A stretch of DNA of 64,000 nt from Pseudomonas sp. R76 (GCF_009834565.1 NZ_CP019428.1:3720001-3784000), one strand, 5' to 3'. Counted from the stretch's first letter, positions 42,425 through 52,733 are shown. Numbers and translations: made by a program. Notes: generated by a model from the letters alone, not told the origin.

Positions 42425-42802
42425 ATGCTGAAAAAATTCTCCCTCGCTGTTGCCGTCCTGATTGCCTGCGCGTCGTCCATGGCGTTTGCCGCCCCGGCCA
42501 AAGTGGCCGACAGCGCCAAAGGCAAAGTGCTGGTGGACAGCAAAGGGATGACCCTTTACACCTTCGCCAAAGACAGCGCGGGTAAATCGGTGTGCAACGG
42601 CCAATGCCTGGCCAACTGGCCGGCGTTCACCGCCCAGGCGGCGGCAAAAGATGCCGACGGCTACACCGTGATCACCCGTGACGACGGCAGCAAACAATGG
42701 GCCTACAAAGGCCAGGCGCTGTACACCTGGGTCAAGGACAGCAAACCGGGCGACATCAGCGGTGACGGCGTTGGCGGCAACTGGAACCTGGCCAAGCCCT
42801 AA
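42425..42802 (+). CDS. Secreted COG4315-type protein with YTWxKD motif
   Basis: A 125-residue protein with a typical Sec signal peptide (KKFSLAVAVLIACASSMAFA). The mature part repeats the COG4315 pattern twice: GMTLYTFAKDSAGKSVCNGQ and QALYTWVKDSKPGDISGDG, i.e. the aromatic-x-aromatic-x-x-D motif, plus a conserved Cys pair and CLANWPAF. Function of this family is unknown; it is often near stress- or ECF-sigma-controlled genes. A repeat-rich stretch follows. Confidence 0.85.
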   Translation: MLKKFSLAVAVLIACASSMAFAAPAKVADSAKGKVLVDSKGMTLYTFAKDSAGKSVCNGQCLANWPAFTAQAAAKDADGYTVITRDDGSKQWAYKGQALYTWVKDSKPGDISGDGVGGNWNLAKP

Positions 42803-42895
42803 TCACTTGTAGCAAACAGGCTTGCTGTGGTCAGTGAGCTTTTTGGCCAGTGAGCAATTGTGGCAAGCAGGCCTGTCGTGGCGAGCGGGCTTGTC

Positions 42896-43025
42896 GTGGC
42901 GAGCGGGCTTGCCCCGCGTTGGGCTGCGAAGCAGCCCCAATGGACCACCGCAGATTTCCTGTAAAAACGCGGTGACCGGATTAGGGCTGCTGCGCAACCC
43001 AACGCGGGGCAAGCCCGCTCGCCAC
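42896..43025. repeat. Long perfect inverted repeat (28-bp arms)
   Basis: The arms at 42896-42923 and 42998-43025, containing GGCGAGCGGGCTTGCCCCGC, are perfect complements over 28 bases with a 74-base loop holding GGCTGC-GAA-GCAGCC. Upstream, GTGGCGAGCGGGCTTG is tandemly repeated. It lies between the convergent COG4315 and GNAT genes and could end transcription in both directions. Confidence 0.9.
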
Positions 43026-43044
43026 AGCAACCACGGCGGGCACT

Positions 43045-43710
43045 TTATTGTTCAGCGATAAACCGCTGAACCTTGCGCACCAACTGGTCCAGGTGCCGAT
43101 CGCGCTGTTTCTCCGCATCCACCATCGCGCGCTTGCCGTGCTTTTGCAGCAGGTACGTGTGAATCTGCCGCACTTCCAGCGAGCTATAAATCGCCGCCAC
43201 GTCCAGCACGCCCATCAAACCGTCAGTGCCGTAGTCCCGGGTGTTCATCAGCACCTGCGTGCCGCGCGCGCCGCGTACTTGAAAACCCATGGCCGCAAAA
43301 GCCGGGACCTTTTCCACCGCACAGGCCAACTCGGCGTGGGGATAGCGCGCCAGCACGTCCTCAATCATCGCGCGGGCCACACCCTGGCGGCGCCTGCCGG
43401 CCTGCACCGCCATGAACGCGATGCCGCAGGCTTGCGGGTCATCTTTGACCGGCAGGTACAGGCAAAAGCCAACAAGCTGTTCCGCGTCCATCGCCACCAC
43501 CAGTTCAACGGCAATGCCTTTCGAGCCGTTCAGTGCCTCCAGGTACAGGTGCACCTCAAAGCCAATGGCGTACTGGTAGATGTTGTAGAGCAAGTTACTC
43601 GGCGGCAGCGCCACGCTGCTGATGTCAGTGAGGTTATCCACCACCATCTGCAGGATCTGCGCGTTGATTGGCTCGGGGCACGGTGTGGTGTAGCGGGTAA
43701 GGCTGAACAT
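43045..43710 (-). CDS. GNAT-family N-acetyltransferase
   Basis: A 221-residue protein with a central GNAT fold: the acetyl-CoA binding region is GIAFMAVQAGRRRQGVARAM followed by a helix (IEDVLARYPHAELACAV) and the C-terminal strands of the fold. The last 60 residues, including LLQKHGKRAMVDAEKQRDRH, are basic and may be an added helix. The substrate is unknown. ATG 43710 has AGGAA upstream. It is tail-to-tail with the COG4315 gene across the long inverted repeat and co-directional with the following LysR gene. Confidence 0.85.
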   Translation of the reverse strand: MFSLTRYTTPCPEPINAQILQMVVDNLTDISSVALPPSNLLYNIYQYAIGFEVHLYLEALNGSKGIAVELVVAMDAEQLVGFCLYLPVKDDPQACGIAFMAVQAGRRRQGVARAMIEDVLARYPHAELACAVEKVPAFAAMGFQVRGARGTQVLMNTRDYGTDGLMGVLDVAAIYSSLEVRQIHTYLLQKHGKRAMVDAEKQRDRHLDQLVRKVQRFIAEQ

Positions 43711-43766
43711 GCAAATTCCTGGGGTTTCGCGTCAAGGCAGCGGCGATTGTACCTGTTGCAGCCGGG

Positions 43767-44651
43767 TCATGGCCCGCACACCTCGCGCAAACAACCGCGT
43801 AACCAGCGATGGGCCAGGTCGGCGTCCTGGCGTGGGTGCCAGAGCATGGCCACGGTAAACGTCGGTATCGATAACGGCAGCGCAAAGCTGTAGAGCCCCT
43901 CGCGTTGGTTGACGGTGTAGCGTTCGGGCACGCTGGCGATGAGGTTCGTGTCGCGGGCCAGGGCAATCGCGGTGGCAAACCCGGCGACGATAGTGCTGAT
44001 GTCACGGTTCAGGCCTTGTGCTTGCAGGGCCTCGTCGACCTGGCCACGGTCGAGCCCGCGCCTGGAGACGTACACGTGCCGGCCTTCGGCGAAACGCTCG
44101 GCGCTGACGGCGCCCTGGCTCAGCGGATGGCCGCTGCGCACCACGCCGACCAGGCGATCACGAAACAGCGCCTGGGTCAGCACCTCAGGGCTGGCGCCGG
44201 GGTCGACCACACCGATCACCAAGTCGACGCTGCCCTCGCGCAGCAGCGCAGAGTCGTTGTCGGTTTTGTTGACGAAGTGCAAGCGCACGCCAGGTGCCTC
44301 CTGGGCGATACGCGCCAGCAACGCCGGGCCGAGGTTTTCGACAAATTCCTCGCTGGCGCGCAGCGTAAAAGTGCGCGTCACCTGCCCCATGTCCAAAGTT
44401 TGCGCGGGGCGCAGTACCGTCTGCGCCTCCTGCACCAGTCGGCTGACCTGCTCACGTAGCTCGAGCGCGCGCGGCGTGGGCACCAGGCCGCGCCCGGCGC
44501 GCACCAGCAAGGGGTCGCCGGTGGTTTCGCGCAAGCGTGCGAGTGCGCGGCTCATGGCCGATGGGCTCAGGCGCAGGCGCTGGGCCGCACGCGCGACACT
44601 GCCTTCGGTGAGCAACACATCCAGGGTGATCAGCAAGTTGAGATCGGGCAT
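43767..44651 (-). CDS. LysR-family transcriptional regulator
   Basis: A 294-residue LysR protein. DNA-binding domain: LNLLITLDVLLTEGSVARAA and LSPSAMSRALARLRETTGDP; the PLLVRAGRGLVPTPRA segment and long effector domain resemble NodD/NahR-like members. ATG 44651 has GGAG 7 bases upstream; the GTG at 44657 is less likely. It is divergent from the MFS transporter gene at 44766 with 114 bases between, the classic arrangement, so it probably controls that exporter. Confidence 0.9.
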   Translation of the reverse strand: MPDLNLLITLDVLLTEGSVARAAQRLRLSPSAMSRALARLRETTGDPLLVRAGRGLVPTPRALELREQVSRLVQEAQTVLRPAQTLDMGQVTRTFTLRASEEFVENLGPALLARIAQEAPGVRLHFVNKTDNDSALLREGSVDLVIGVVDPGASPEVLTQALFRDRLVGVVRSGHPLSQGAVSAERFAEGRHVYVSRRGLDRGQVDEALQAQGLNRDISTIVAGFATAIALARDTNLIASVPERYTVNQREGLYSFALPLSIPTFTVAMLWHPRQDADLAHRWLRGCLREVCGP

Positions 44652-44765
44652 GGGCACTCCTTATAAGGCGTTTGATGCACGTATAGGCTGAAAACCGTGC
44701 GCCTTCCGCCATATTAGGCGACGACGTAGATTGGCGACAGCTACGTTCATTCAAGGAATCGCCCC

Positions 44766-45980
44766 ATGCCCACGTCTCCAAGAGGCAGCCTCGTCGCGCT
44801 GTCGCTGTCCATGTTGCTGGCCTCGCTCGGCACCAGCATCGCCAATGTCGGCCTGCCGCACTTGGCGCAGGTGTTTGATGCATCGTTTCACGCCGTGCAA
44901 TGGGTGGTGCTGGCCTACCTGTTGGCGATCACGGCGGTAATCGTCAACGCCGGCAGCCTCGGTGATCGCTTCGGGCGCCGTCGGCTGTTGGTCATGGGCT
45001 TGCTGCTGTTCAGCCTGGCCTGCGCGCTGTGCGGCGTCGCGCCCACACTTGAATGGCTGATTGGCGCGCGCATCCTGCAAGGCCTGGGTGCGGCGGTCAT
45101 GATGGCGATGACCTTGGGCATGGTCGGCGACACCGTTACCAAAGAGCGCACCGGGCGCGTGATGGGCTTGCTCGGCACGATGTCAGCCGTGGGCACGGCC
45201 ATGGGCCCGAGTGTCGGCGGCGTGCTGCTCGGTGTGTGGGGCTGGCGCGCGTTGTTTCTGGTGGGTGTGCCATTGGGCGTGTTGGCTGCCGCCCTCGCCT
45301 GGCGTTATTTGCCGGTGGATCGGCAGCACGGCACCGCAACTTCGCGTGAGGCATTCTGGGTGCCATTGCGCGAGCCAGCGTTGCGCGCCGGCCTGGCGAT
45401 GAGTGCGTTGGTGTCGGCGGTGATCATGGCTACCTTCGTGGTCGGGCCGTTCTATTTGTCCCATGGCCTGGGGCTCGACTCCGCCGCAATGGGCCTGACG
45501 ATGGCGGTCGGGCCCTGTGTCTCAGCGCTCAACGGCCTACCGGCGGGCCACCTCACCGACCGCTTCGGCAGCCAGCGCATGACCCTCACGGGGTTGGGCC
45601 TCATGGCCTTCGGCGCCTTGTCACTGTCTCTCGCCGCAGGCCTGTTGGCGTACCTGGCCTCGCTGATCCTGTTGACGCTGGGCTACAGCCTGTTCCAGGC
45701 CGCCAATAACACTGCGGTGATGAGCGATGTCGCAGCCTCGCGACGCGGCACGATTTCCGGCCTGCTGAACCTGTCGCGCAACCTCGGCCTGATTGTTGGC
45801 GCCTCGGGCCTGGGCGCAGTGTTTGCCTGGGCCAGCCCCGATGTAACCCACGCCACGGGGCAAGCCGTGGCTAATGGCCTGCACGTGACCTTCGCCGTGG
45901 CACTGGCCTTGATCATCGTCGCCAGCACCTTTGCCAGGCGCCGCCACAGCGCCGTGAACGGCCTGCAGAACACCCGTTGA
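44766..45980 (+). CDS. MFS transporter (drug-efflux type)
   Basis: A 404-residue major facilitator of the EmrB/DHA style. LGTSIANVGLPHLAQVFDAS is the motif D1 start, AGSLGDRFGRRRLL is motif A after TM2, GARILQGLGAAVMMAMTLG is motif B, and GTMSAVGTAMGPSVGGVLLG is motif C of antiporters. It probably exports a small toxic compound. Divergent from and probably controlled by the adjacent LysR gene. Confidence 0.9.
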   Translation: MPTSPRGSLVALSLSMLLASLGTSIANVGLPHLAQVFDASFHAVQWVVLAYLLAITAVIVNAGSLGDRFGRRRLLVMGLLLFSLACALCGVAPTLEWLIGARILQGLGAAVMMAMTLGMVGDTVTKERTGRVMGLLGTMSAVGTAMGPSVGGVLLGVWGWRALFLVGVPLGVLAAALAWRYLPVDRQHGTATSREAFWVPLREPALRAGLAMSALVSAVIMATFVVGPFYLSHGLGLDSAAMGLTMAVGPCVSALNGLPAGHLTDRFGSQRMTLTGLGLMAFGALSLSLAAGLLAYLASLILLTLGYSLFQAANNTAVMSDVAASRRGTISGLLNLSRNLGLIVGASGLGAVFAWASPDVTHATGQAVANGLHVTFAVALALIIVASTFARRRHSAVNGLQNTR

Positions 45981-46061
45981 GGCAAAAAAACAAAAAAGGC
46001 GTTGCGCCAGACCGGGTTACATCGCGCATCATGGGCACTTTCAAGCTCAAGGGTAACGTCC

Positions 46062-46913
46062 ATGCGCGTGCTGTCATTGATGATGGGTCTTACGACGCTG
46101 GCCGCCAGTCTGGCGTTCTGCGCCAGCGCGATGGCGAATGAAGAAAGTCAGTTGGTGCAACAGATCAATCAGTACCGCAGCCAGGTGCAGCGCTGCGGTA
46201 ACCAGGGTTCCCAGGAACTGCCACCCTTGGCCAGCGATACGCGGCTGGTGCTGCCGGCGACCAATGTCGGCGACTTGCAGCAGGCGCTGGCGCGGGCCGC
46301 GTACCCGATGGTCAACGTGCAGGCCATCAGCCTGTCGGGCCCCAAGGATGCCCAGGCCGCCATGAAGGCCGTGCGCGAAAGTTTCTGCCGCGTGGTGCTC
46401 GACCCGCAATTTGTCGACATCGGCGTGAGCAACAGCGGCCAGGACTGGCGCATCGTGCTGGCACGCCCGCTGCTGTCCAGCGGCCTGGGCGATTGGCAGA
46501 CCGAAGGCAAGCAACTTCTCAACCTGGTCAATGCCGCCCGCGCGCAACCGCGTCAATGTGGCACCCAAGCGTTCACGGCAACCACGCCGCTGTCGTGGAA
46601 CGATGACTTGGCCGGTGCCGCCAACAGCCACACCCGCAACATGGCCAACGGCAACTTCTTCGACCACCTCGACCACGATGGCCGCACGCCCGGCGACCGG
46701 GCCGAGCTGGCCGGGTACATCGCGAAAAACATCGGCGAGAACATCGCGGCGGGCCTCGACACCCCGCGTAAAGTCGTGGACGGCTGGCTCGCCAGCCCAG
46801 GCCATTGCGCCAACTTGATGAACCCGCAATTTCGCGAATTGGGCGCTGCCTATGCCATGGACCCGAAGAGTGACGCCGGGATTTATTGGACCGGGGTTTT
46901 CGGTTCGCAATAA
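46062..46913 (+). CDS. Secreted CAP-domain (SCP/PR-1-like) protein
   Basis: A 283-residue protein with a signal peptide (LSLMMGLTTLAASLAFCASAMA) and, from about residue 150, a CAP domain: LLNLVNAARAQPRQCGTQAF, WNDDLAGAANSHTRNMANGN, then FFDHLDHDGRTPGDRA, AKNIGENIAAGL and SPGHCANLMNPQFRELGAAY. The His/Glu pair of the domain is present. Residues 25-140 form an unrecognised N-terminal part with a few Cys. The function of bacterial CAP proteins is little known. ATG 46062 gives the signal peptide. Confidence 0.85.
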   Translation: MRVLSLMMGLTTLAASLAFCASAMANEESQLVQQINQYRSQVQRCGNQGSQELPPLASDTRLVLPATNVGDLQQALARAAYPMVNVQAISLSGPKDAQAAMKAVRESFCRVVLDPQFVDIGVSNSGQDWRIVLARPLLSSGLGDWQTEGKQLLNLVNAARAQPRQCGTQAFTATTPLSWNDDLAGAANSHTRNMANGNFFDHLDHDGRTPGDRAELAGYIAKNIGENIAAGLDTPRKVVDGWLASPGHCANLMNPQFRELGAAYAMDPKSDAGIYWTGVFGSQ

Positions 46914-46919
46914 CGGCCA

Positions 46920-46940
46920 GGCGGCGCCTTTCACGCCGCC
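46920..46940 (+). terminator. Probable transcription terminator after the CAP gene
   Basis: GGCGGCG-CCTTTCA-CGCCGCC forms a perfect 7-bp GC stem 7 bases after the CAP-gene stop, followed by a mildly pyrimidine-rich tract (GCCTTCATCTGTTCATTT). It is a reasonable intrinsic terminator, though the T-run is poor. Confidence 0.5.
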
Positions 46941-47086
46941 GCCTTCATCTGTTCATTTGGAGTGAGCATCAAAGTGCCATCTCATGGATAATCGCGCTGA
47001 ACTGGCAGCGTCCATGCAGGTCTGTAGCTGGATGTGCTGATGTTTTCAGGCATTCCAGAGGCCGCGGCAAATAAGGTGTTCACCCG

Positions 47087-49273
47087 ATGATGAATTGGCT
47101 GCAAAGCAGCAGCGACATGGCTGAGAGGGTTCGCCAGCACGATTGGGCCAGTACCCCACTCGGCCCGCTGGAGCAATGGCCTGATGTACTCAAGACCACG
47201 GTGGCCCTGTGCTTTGCCTCAAGCTTCCCCCACGCCATTGTTTGGGGACCACACTTGATCACGCTCTACAACGATGCATTTGTGCCTATTCTTGGCGATA
47301 AACCGTATTCATTGGGGCGGCCGTTCAGCGAGACCTGGCGTGAGGTCTGGGATGAAGTCAGTCCGATAGCTGACGCAGCCTTTCAAGGGCATGCGACCTA
47401 CGTCGAAAACTTTCCGTTGGTGATTGAGCGCGGTAACGGCCCCGAACAGGCCTACTTCACGTTTTGCTACAGCCCTTTGCGCGACCCTCAAGGCACGGTC
47501 GTCGGCATGCTCAATACCGTCACTGAGACCACCGCCACCGTGTTCCTCGCACGCCGCCTGGCCGTACTGGATGCCATTGGCAGCGCCGTGACCAACGCCA
47601 CCGACGCCGAAGCCATCATGACCACCACCACGCGTCTGTTGGCCGAGCACCTGTCGGTGTCCAATTGCGCCTATGCCGATATGGACGCCGATGAAGACGG
47701 CTTCACCATTCGCGGCAACTGGGCCGCACCCGGCTCGCCAAGTATCGTCGGGCGTTACAGCCTGGCGTCGTTCGGCGCCCGCGCGGTCAAACAGTTGCGC
47801 GCCGGTGAAGCGCTGGTGATTCGCGACAATCGCGACGAATTCCCGCCAGAAGAATCGGCCAGCTATCAGGCGCTGGGCGCCACGGCGACCGTGTGTTTCC
47901 CGCTGATCAAGGACGGGCGCCTGACCGCGCTGATGGCCGTGCACCACAAATCCGCGCGCCTGTGGTCGCCGTACGACCTGGCATTGGTGGGTGAAGTCAC
48001 CGAGCGCTCCTGGGCGCATATCGAGCGCGTGCGCGCCGACGCTGCCGTACGCGAGGGCCTTGCCGCCATTACCGAGCTGAACGCGACGCTGGAACAGCGG
48101 GTAGAACAACGCACCCACGCCTTGACCCAGGCCGAAGCGGCGCTGCACCAGTCGCAAAAGCTCGAAGCGATTGGCCAGTTGACCGGCGGCGTGGCCCATG
48201 ACTTCAACAACCTGCTGACGATTATTCGCTCCTCGGTGGACTTCTTGCGCCAGCCAGGTTTGTCCGAAGAGCGGCGCCAACGCTACATGGGCGCCGTGTC
48301 GGACACCGTCGAGCGCGCCAGCAAGCTCACCAGCCAATTGCTCGCGTTCGCCCGTCGCCAACCGCTGAACCCGGAAGTTTTCGATGTGTGCCTGCGGGTG
48401 AAAAACATCGGCGAGATGCTCGAAAGCGTCACCGGCGCACGCATCCATGTGCAGATTGAACTGCCGCACCAGCCTTGCTACGTGCGCGTCGACCCCAGCC
48501 AGTTCGAAACCGCATTGATCAACATCGCGCTCAACGCCCGGGATGCCATGGACGGGTGCGGCACCCTCACGCTGCGCGTGAGCACGCTGACGGCGCTGCC
48601 ACGCATTCGTGGCGAGGCCGAAGCCCGCCAGCCGTTTGTGGCGATTGCACTGGCCGATACCGGCAGCGGCATTGACGACGGCACCGTGGAGCGCATCTTC
48701 GAGCCGTTCTTTACCACCAAGGCCGTGGGCAAAGGCACCGGCCTGGGCTTGTCGCAGGTGTTCGGGTTTGCCAAGCAGTCGGGCGGCAACGTCGATGTGG
48801 CCAGCCACCTTGGCCAAGGCAGCGTGTTTACCCTGTATTTGCCCGCAGCTGAAGCTGCGGCTGTGCCGTCCAACCTGGTGCAGGACGCGCGCAGCCTGGC
48901 TCACGACACCTCGCTGTGCCATATCCTGATCGTCGAAGACAACCTGGAAGTCGGCCGTTTCGCCAATCAGATCTTGCAGGACCTGGGCTACCAGACCACC
49001 TGGGCCACCCATGCAGAACAGGCACTCACGCTGGCTGGCCCTGCGGTTACGGGCTTCGACGCGATTTTCTCGGATGTGGTGATGCCCGGCATGACCGGCG
49101 TGGCCATGGCCAAGCTGCTGCGCGAGCGCCGGCCGGATCTGCCGGTGGTGTTGACGTCGGGCTACAGCGAAGAGCTGGCCGACAGTGGTTACGACGGCTT
49201 TGAATTCCTGCCCAAGCCCTACTCCGCCGAGCAGGTGGCGCAGGCGTTGGCCAAATCGATGCGCAAGGACTGA
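47087..49273 (+). CDS. Hybrid sensor histidine kinase/response regulator (PAS-GAF-HisKA-HATPase-REC)
   Basis: A 728-residue soluble-looking kinase with no membrane helices. An N-terminal PAS-like domain (about 30-150; PHAIVWGPHLITLYNDAFVP) is followed by a GAF domain (about 160-330), a coiled coil, and the HisKA dimerisation domain with phospho-His371 in GGVAHDFNN. HATPase motifs are NIALNARDAMD (N box), DTGSGI (G1) and GKGTGLGLSQVFGF (G2). The C-terminal receiver has the phospho-acceptor Asp663 in FSDVVMPGMTG. Such PAS-GAF kinases in pseudomonads often respond to light or soluble ligands. The downstream gene encodes a c-di-GMP synthase on the other strand. Confidence 0.92.
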   Translation: MMNWLQSSSDMAERVRQHDWASTPLGPLEQWPDVLKTTVALCFASSFPHAIVWGPHLITLYNDAFVPILGDKPYSLGRPFSETWREVWDEVSPIADAAFQGHATYVENFPLVIERGNGPEQAYFTFCYSPLRDPQGTVVGMLNTVTETTATVFLARRLAVLDAIGSAVTNATDAEAIMTTTTRLLAEHLSVSNCAYADMDADEDGFTIRGNWAAPGSPSIVGRYSLASFGARAVKQLRAGEALVIRDNRDEFPPEESASYQALGATATVCFPLIKDGRLTALMAVHHKSARLWSPYDLALVGEVTERSWAHIERVRADAAVREGLAAITELNATLEQRVEQRTHALTQAEAALHQSQKLEAIGQLTGGVAHDFNNLLTIIRSSVDFLRQPGLSEERRQRYMGAVSDTVERASKLTSQLLAFARRQPLNPEVFDVCLRVKNIGEMLESVTGARIHVQIELPHQPCYVRVDPSQFETALINIALNARDAMDGCGTLTLRVSTLTALPRIRGEAEARQPFVAIALADTGSGIDDGTVERIFEPFFTTKAVGKGTGLGLSQVFGFAKQSGGNVDVASHLGQGSVFTLYLPAAEAAAVPSNLVQDARSLAHDTSLCHILIVEDNLEVGRFANQILQDLGYQTTWATHAEQALTLAGPAVTGFDAIFSDVVMPGMTGVAMAKLLRERRPDLPVVLTSGYSEELADSGYDGFEFLPKPYSAEQVAQALAKSMRKD

Positions 49274-49277
49274 GGCT

Positions 49278-50444
49278 TTATTCCGCCACCGCCACTTGAT
49301 TGCGGCCCATGGCCTTGGCGCGATACAGCGCCTTGTCGGCGGTGTTCATCAGGCTGTGCAGGTCCTGGTCGAGGCTGCGGGTGGTGGCCACGCCGAGGCT
49401 GGCGGTCAAGCCCTGCACGGGCGCTGAAGCCAGGCCCGAAATCGCCTTGACCAGTTGCTCGGCGATGCCCCGCGCGGTCTCCAGCGACGTATTGGGCAAC
49501 AACACCGCAAACTCCTCGCCCCCGAGCCTGCCATACACATCGGCCTGGCGAAACGACGCACTGATCACCCCGCCAATCTGGCGCAACACCTGGTCGCCGG
49601 CCTGGTGGCCGTAGGTGTCGTTGATGTCCTTGAAGTGATCCATGTCCATCATCAATGCGCACAGCGGTTGCTGGTTATGGCGACATTGCTCATACAACAG
49701 CTGGGCATGTTCGAAGAATGCGCGGCGATTCATTAGCCCGGTGAGCTCATCGGTCTGCGCGGCGCGGGTAGAAATATGGTGGGCACGTTCCATTTGCCGG
49801 GTCAGGCGAAAGGCTTTTTCCAAGGCATCGGAAAATTTGCGTGTGGCGCTGACCACAAAGGTCGAGAACACCAACACCGCCACCGCCACGCCCACTTGCA
49901 TCGGCGATGGCTGGAACAGCAACCACAGCGTGCACGGCAAGAGCACCAGCGCCATGGAGCCCATGGTCATGTAGCGATAAGCGGAATAACAGGACACTGC
50001 GCTGACCGACATGCCGACGGTAAACAGCATGACCAGCACTTGCGATACACGATCGTCGGGGGGCATGACCGCCAGGGCGCCAATGCCCCAGACACCCGCA
50101 GAGAGCATTAGCGTGACCCAGTAACGGCGTTCCCAGCGGTCGGGCGTGCGCTCTTTTTCAGGGCAGCGAAACCACTCGGTGAACATCTTGACGCGCAGCA
50201 GGGATGTGACCGCCAGCACCACCAGCCAGACCAGCATGACATTGTGGTCGAAACGGTCCCAGCACAGCCAGCAGAGCATGACGGCGCCAAGGTAACTGCC
50301 GAAAATGGCGGCGAACGATTGGCGAAACAGCTGATGCAAACGGTCCGTTCGCACCTGCTCCTCGATAAAGCCATCCTGTTCCTGTCCACGCCCAAGGCCG
50401 TTCATTAAATACGCCTGCTTCGACTGCCACGACAAAGGCGCCAT
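49278..50444 (-). CDS. Membrane diguanylate cyclase (GGDEF)
   Basis: A 388-residue protein with six N-terminal helices (about 45-215) and a C-terminal GGDEF domain. The substrate motif DMDHFKDINDTYGHQAGD and the active GRLGGEEF are intact, and RQAD five residues before GGEEF is the inhibitory I-site. It makes c-di-GMP and is subject to product inhibition. Start choice is uncertain (ATG 50444 or MNGLGRG at 50405); neither has a strong ribosome-binding site. It is convergent with the hybrid kinase gene, with a 4-base gap between stops. Confidence 0.9.
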   Translation of the reverse strand: MAPLSWQSKQAYLMNGLGRGQEQDGFIEEQVRTDRLHQLFRQSFAAIFGSYLGAVMLCWLCWDRFDHNVMLVWLVVLAVTSLLRVKMFTEWFRCPEKERTPDRWERRYWVTLMLSAGVWGIGALAVMPPDDRVSQVLVMLFTVGMSVSAVSCYSAYRYMTMGSMALVLLPCTLWLLFQPSPMQVGVAVAVLVFSTFVVSATRKFSDALEKAFRLTRQMERAHHISTRAAQTDELTGLMNRRAFFEHAQLLYEQCRHNQQPLCALMMDMDHFKDINDTYGHQAGDQVLRQIGGVISASFRQADVYGRLGGEEFAVLLPNTSLETARGIAEQLVKAISGLASAPVQGLTASLGVATTRSLDQDLHSLMNTADKALYRAKAMGRNQVAVAE

Positions 50445-50495
50445 TGTGGCACCCTGCCAGTAGCGCGGACAACAGAATCCGCCATGCTAGAGCCC

Positions 50496-52733
50496 TTAAA
50501 GCGTTTCCGGGCGCAGAATCAACACGCCCAACGGCGGCAGGTTCAACGACAGCGACACCGGTTGCCCATGACGCGGCTCATCCTGAGTAAACACTTCCCC
50601 GCCATTGCCGAAGTTGGAACCGGCATACATGTCGGCATCACTGTTGATCACCTCGCTCCAACGCCCGGCAAACGGCACGCCGACCGCATACGCCTCACGC
50701 GGCACCGGGGTGAAGTTGGCGACCACCAGGACCGGCTTGCCGTCTTTGCTCCAGCGTAGCCAAGCGTAGACGCTGTTGATCGCGTCGTCGCCGATCAACC
50801 ATTGGAAACCTTGCGGGGCGTCGTCCTGTTCATGCAGCGCCGGTTCCTCGCGGTACAGACGGTTGAGGTCACCAACCAGCTTCTGCACGCCCCGGTGTTC
50901 GGGGTATTGCAGCAGGTACCAGTCCAGCTGCTGGTCGTGGTTCCATTCCCGCCATTGGCCGAATTCGCAGCCCATGAACAGCAGTTTCTTGCCGGGGTGC
51001 ATCCACATGAAACTCAGGTAAGCGCGCAGGTTGGCGAACTTCTGCCAGCGGTCGCCGGGCATCTTGTCGATCAGCGAGTGCTTGCCGTGCACCACTTCAT
51101 CGTGGGAGATCGGCAGGATAAACCGCTCGGACCAGGCATACACCAGGCCGAAACTCAGCTCGTTGTGATGATGGGCGCGGTACACCGGGTCTTGCTGGAT
51201 GTAATGCAGCGAGTCGTGCATCCAGCCCATGTTCCACTTGTAATTGAAGCCCAGGCCACCTTGCTGGGTGCTCTGGCTGACGCCCGGCCAGGCGGTCGAC
51301 TCTTCGGCGATCACCAGCGCGCCCGGCGCTTCCAGTGCCACCACATCGTTCAAGTGGCGCAGGAAGTCGATGGCCTCCAGGTTCTCGCGGCCGCCGTGGC
51401 GGTTGGGCACCCACTCACCGGCTTTACGCGAATAGTCGCGGTACAGCATCGACGCCACGGCATCCACACGCAAACCGTCGATATGGAAGTGTTTTAGCCA
51501 GTGCAATGCCGAGGCCAGCATAAAACCGTGCACTTCGGTGCGGCCCAGGTTGTAGATCAGCGTGTCCCAATCCTGGTGGAAGCCTTCCAGCGGGTTGGCG
51601 TATTCGTACAGCGCCGTGCCGTCGAACTGGGCCAGGCCGTGGGTGTCGGTGGGAAAATGCGCCGGCACCCAGTCGAGGATCACGCCAATATTGGCCTGGT
51701 GCAGCGCGTTGATGAAAAAGCCGAAATCTTCCGGCGAACCAAAACGCGCACTCGGGGCAAATTGCGACAACGCCTGATAGCCCCAGGAACCGCCGAACGG
51801 GTGTTCCATGATCGGCATCAGTTCGATGTGGGTGAAGCCCAATTCCTGCACATACGGAATCAGACGCTCAGCCAGTTCGCGCCAGCCGTACTGGCGGGAC
51901 ACTTCACCGGCCTCGTCCAATTCGCACTGCCAGGAACCGACGTGCAGCTCATAGATCGACAGCGGCGCTGTGGGTTTCTGCTTGTCGGCACGCGACTGCA
52001 TCCACTCATGGTCTTGCCAATCCACCTGCAACGGCGCGGCGACTTTCGACGCGGTGTCGGGCGGCAACTGGGTGGCCAAGGCCATCGGGTCGGCCTTAAG
52101 TGGCAGAATGCCGTGGGCGCCGAGAATTTCGTACTTGTAGGCTGCGCCCGGTTGCAGGCGCGGAATGAAGATCTCCCACACGCCGGACGGGTGACGCAAG
52201 CGCATCGGGTGACGGCGGCCATCCCAGATATTGAAATCGCCCACCACCGACACGCGCCGCGCATTCGGCGCCCACACGGCGAAGCGCACGCCTTGCACGC
52301 CATCGACGCTGGTCACCTGGGCGCCGAGGCAGCTGCTCAGGTCACGGTGATTGCCTTCGGCAAACAGGTACAGGTCCATTTCACCGAGCAGCAACTGGCT
52401 GAAACTGTATGGGTCTTCGGTGATTTGCTCGCCGCCGGCCCACTGGATCTTCAGCAGGTATTCCTGGCGAGTGGCGAAATGCCCGACAAACAGACCCGGC
52501 ACTTGAGTTGCGTCGAGGCTGCCGATTTGTTCGCCGCTGTCACGGGCCAAGACCTTTACACTCAAGGCTTCAGGCAGGAACGCGCGGATAAATTGCCCGC
52601 CCTGCTCGTCATCATGGGGCCCGAGAATCGAGAACGGGTCGTGGTGTTCGGCTCTGACCAGTGCTTCGACGTCCTTGGACGCCGGCATGGCCGTCAACTT
52701 CGGTTGCAGCGGTTCTTTATTTGTAAAGCTCAT
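50496..52733 (-). CDS. glgB: 1,4-alpha-glucan branching enzyme
   Basis: A 745-residue branching enzyme. The N-terminal carbohydrate-binding domains are followed by the GH13 barrel with motifs [11 protein letters not shown], the nucleophile Asp in [15 protein letters not shown], the acid Glu in [12 protein letters not shown] and the stabilising Asp in [14 protein letters not shown]. It transfers chains to make alpha-1,6 branches on the linear glucan made by GlgE. Its ATG overlaps the stop of the TreS-maltokinase gene as ATGA, so the two are coupled. Confidence 0.95.
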   Translation of the reverse strand: MSFTNKEPLQPKLTAMPASKDVEALVRAEHHDPFSILGPHDDEQGGQFIRAFLPEALSVKVLARDSGEQIGSLDATQVPGLFVGHFATRQEYLLKIQWAGGEQITEDPYSFSQLLLGEMDLYLFAEGNHRDLSSCLGAQVTSVDGVQGVRFAVWAPNARRVSVVGDFNIWDGRRHPMRLRHPSGVWEIFIPRLQPGAAYKYEILGAHGILPLKADPMALATQLPPDTASKVAAPLQVDWQDHEWMQSRADKQKPTAPLSIYELHVGSWQCELDEAGEVSRQYGWRELAERLIPYVQELGFTHIELMPIMEHPFGGSWGYQALSQFAPSARFGSPEDFGFFINALHQANIGVILDWVPAHFPTDTHGLAQFDGTALYEYANPLEGFHQDWDTLIYNLGRTEVHGFMLASALHWLKHFHIDGLRVDAVASMLYRDYSRKAGEWVPNRHGGRENLEAIDFLRHLNDVVALEAPGALVIAEESTAWPGVSQSTQQGGLGFNYKWNMGWMHDSLHYIQQDPVYRAHHHNELSFGLVYAWSERFILPISHDEVVHGKHSLIDKMPGDRWQKFANLRAYLSFMWMHPGKKLLFMGCEFGQWREWNHDQQLDWYLLQYPEHRGVQKLVGDLNRLYREEPALHEQDDAPQGFQWLIGDDAINSVYAWLRWSKDGKPVLVVANFTPVPREAYAVGVPFAGRWSEVINSDADMYAGSNFGNGGEVFTQDEPRHGQPVSLSLNLPPLGVLILRPETL

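Noticed and set aside
47309..49012. 567-residue open frame opposite the hybrid kinase
   Set aside because: Antisense shadow; the kinase frame has all motifs in order.
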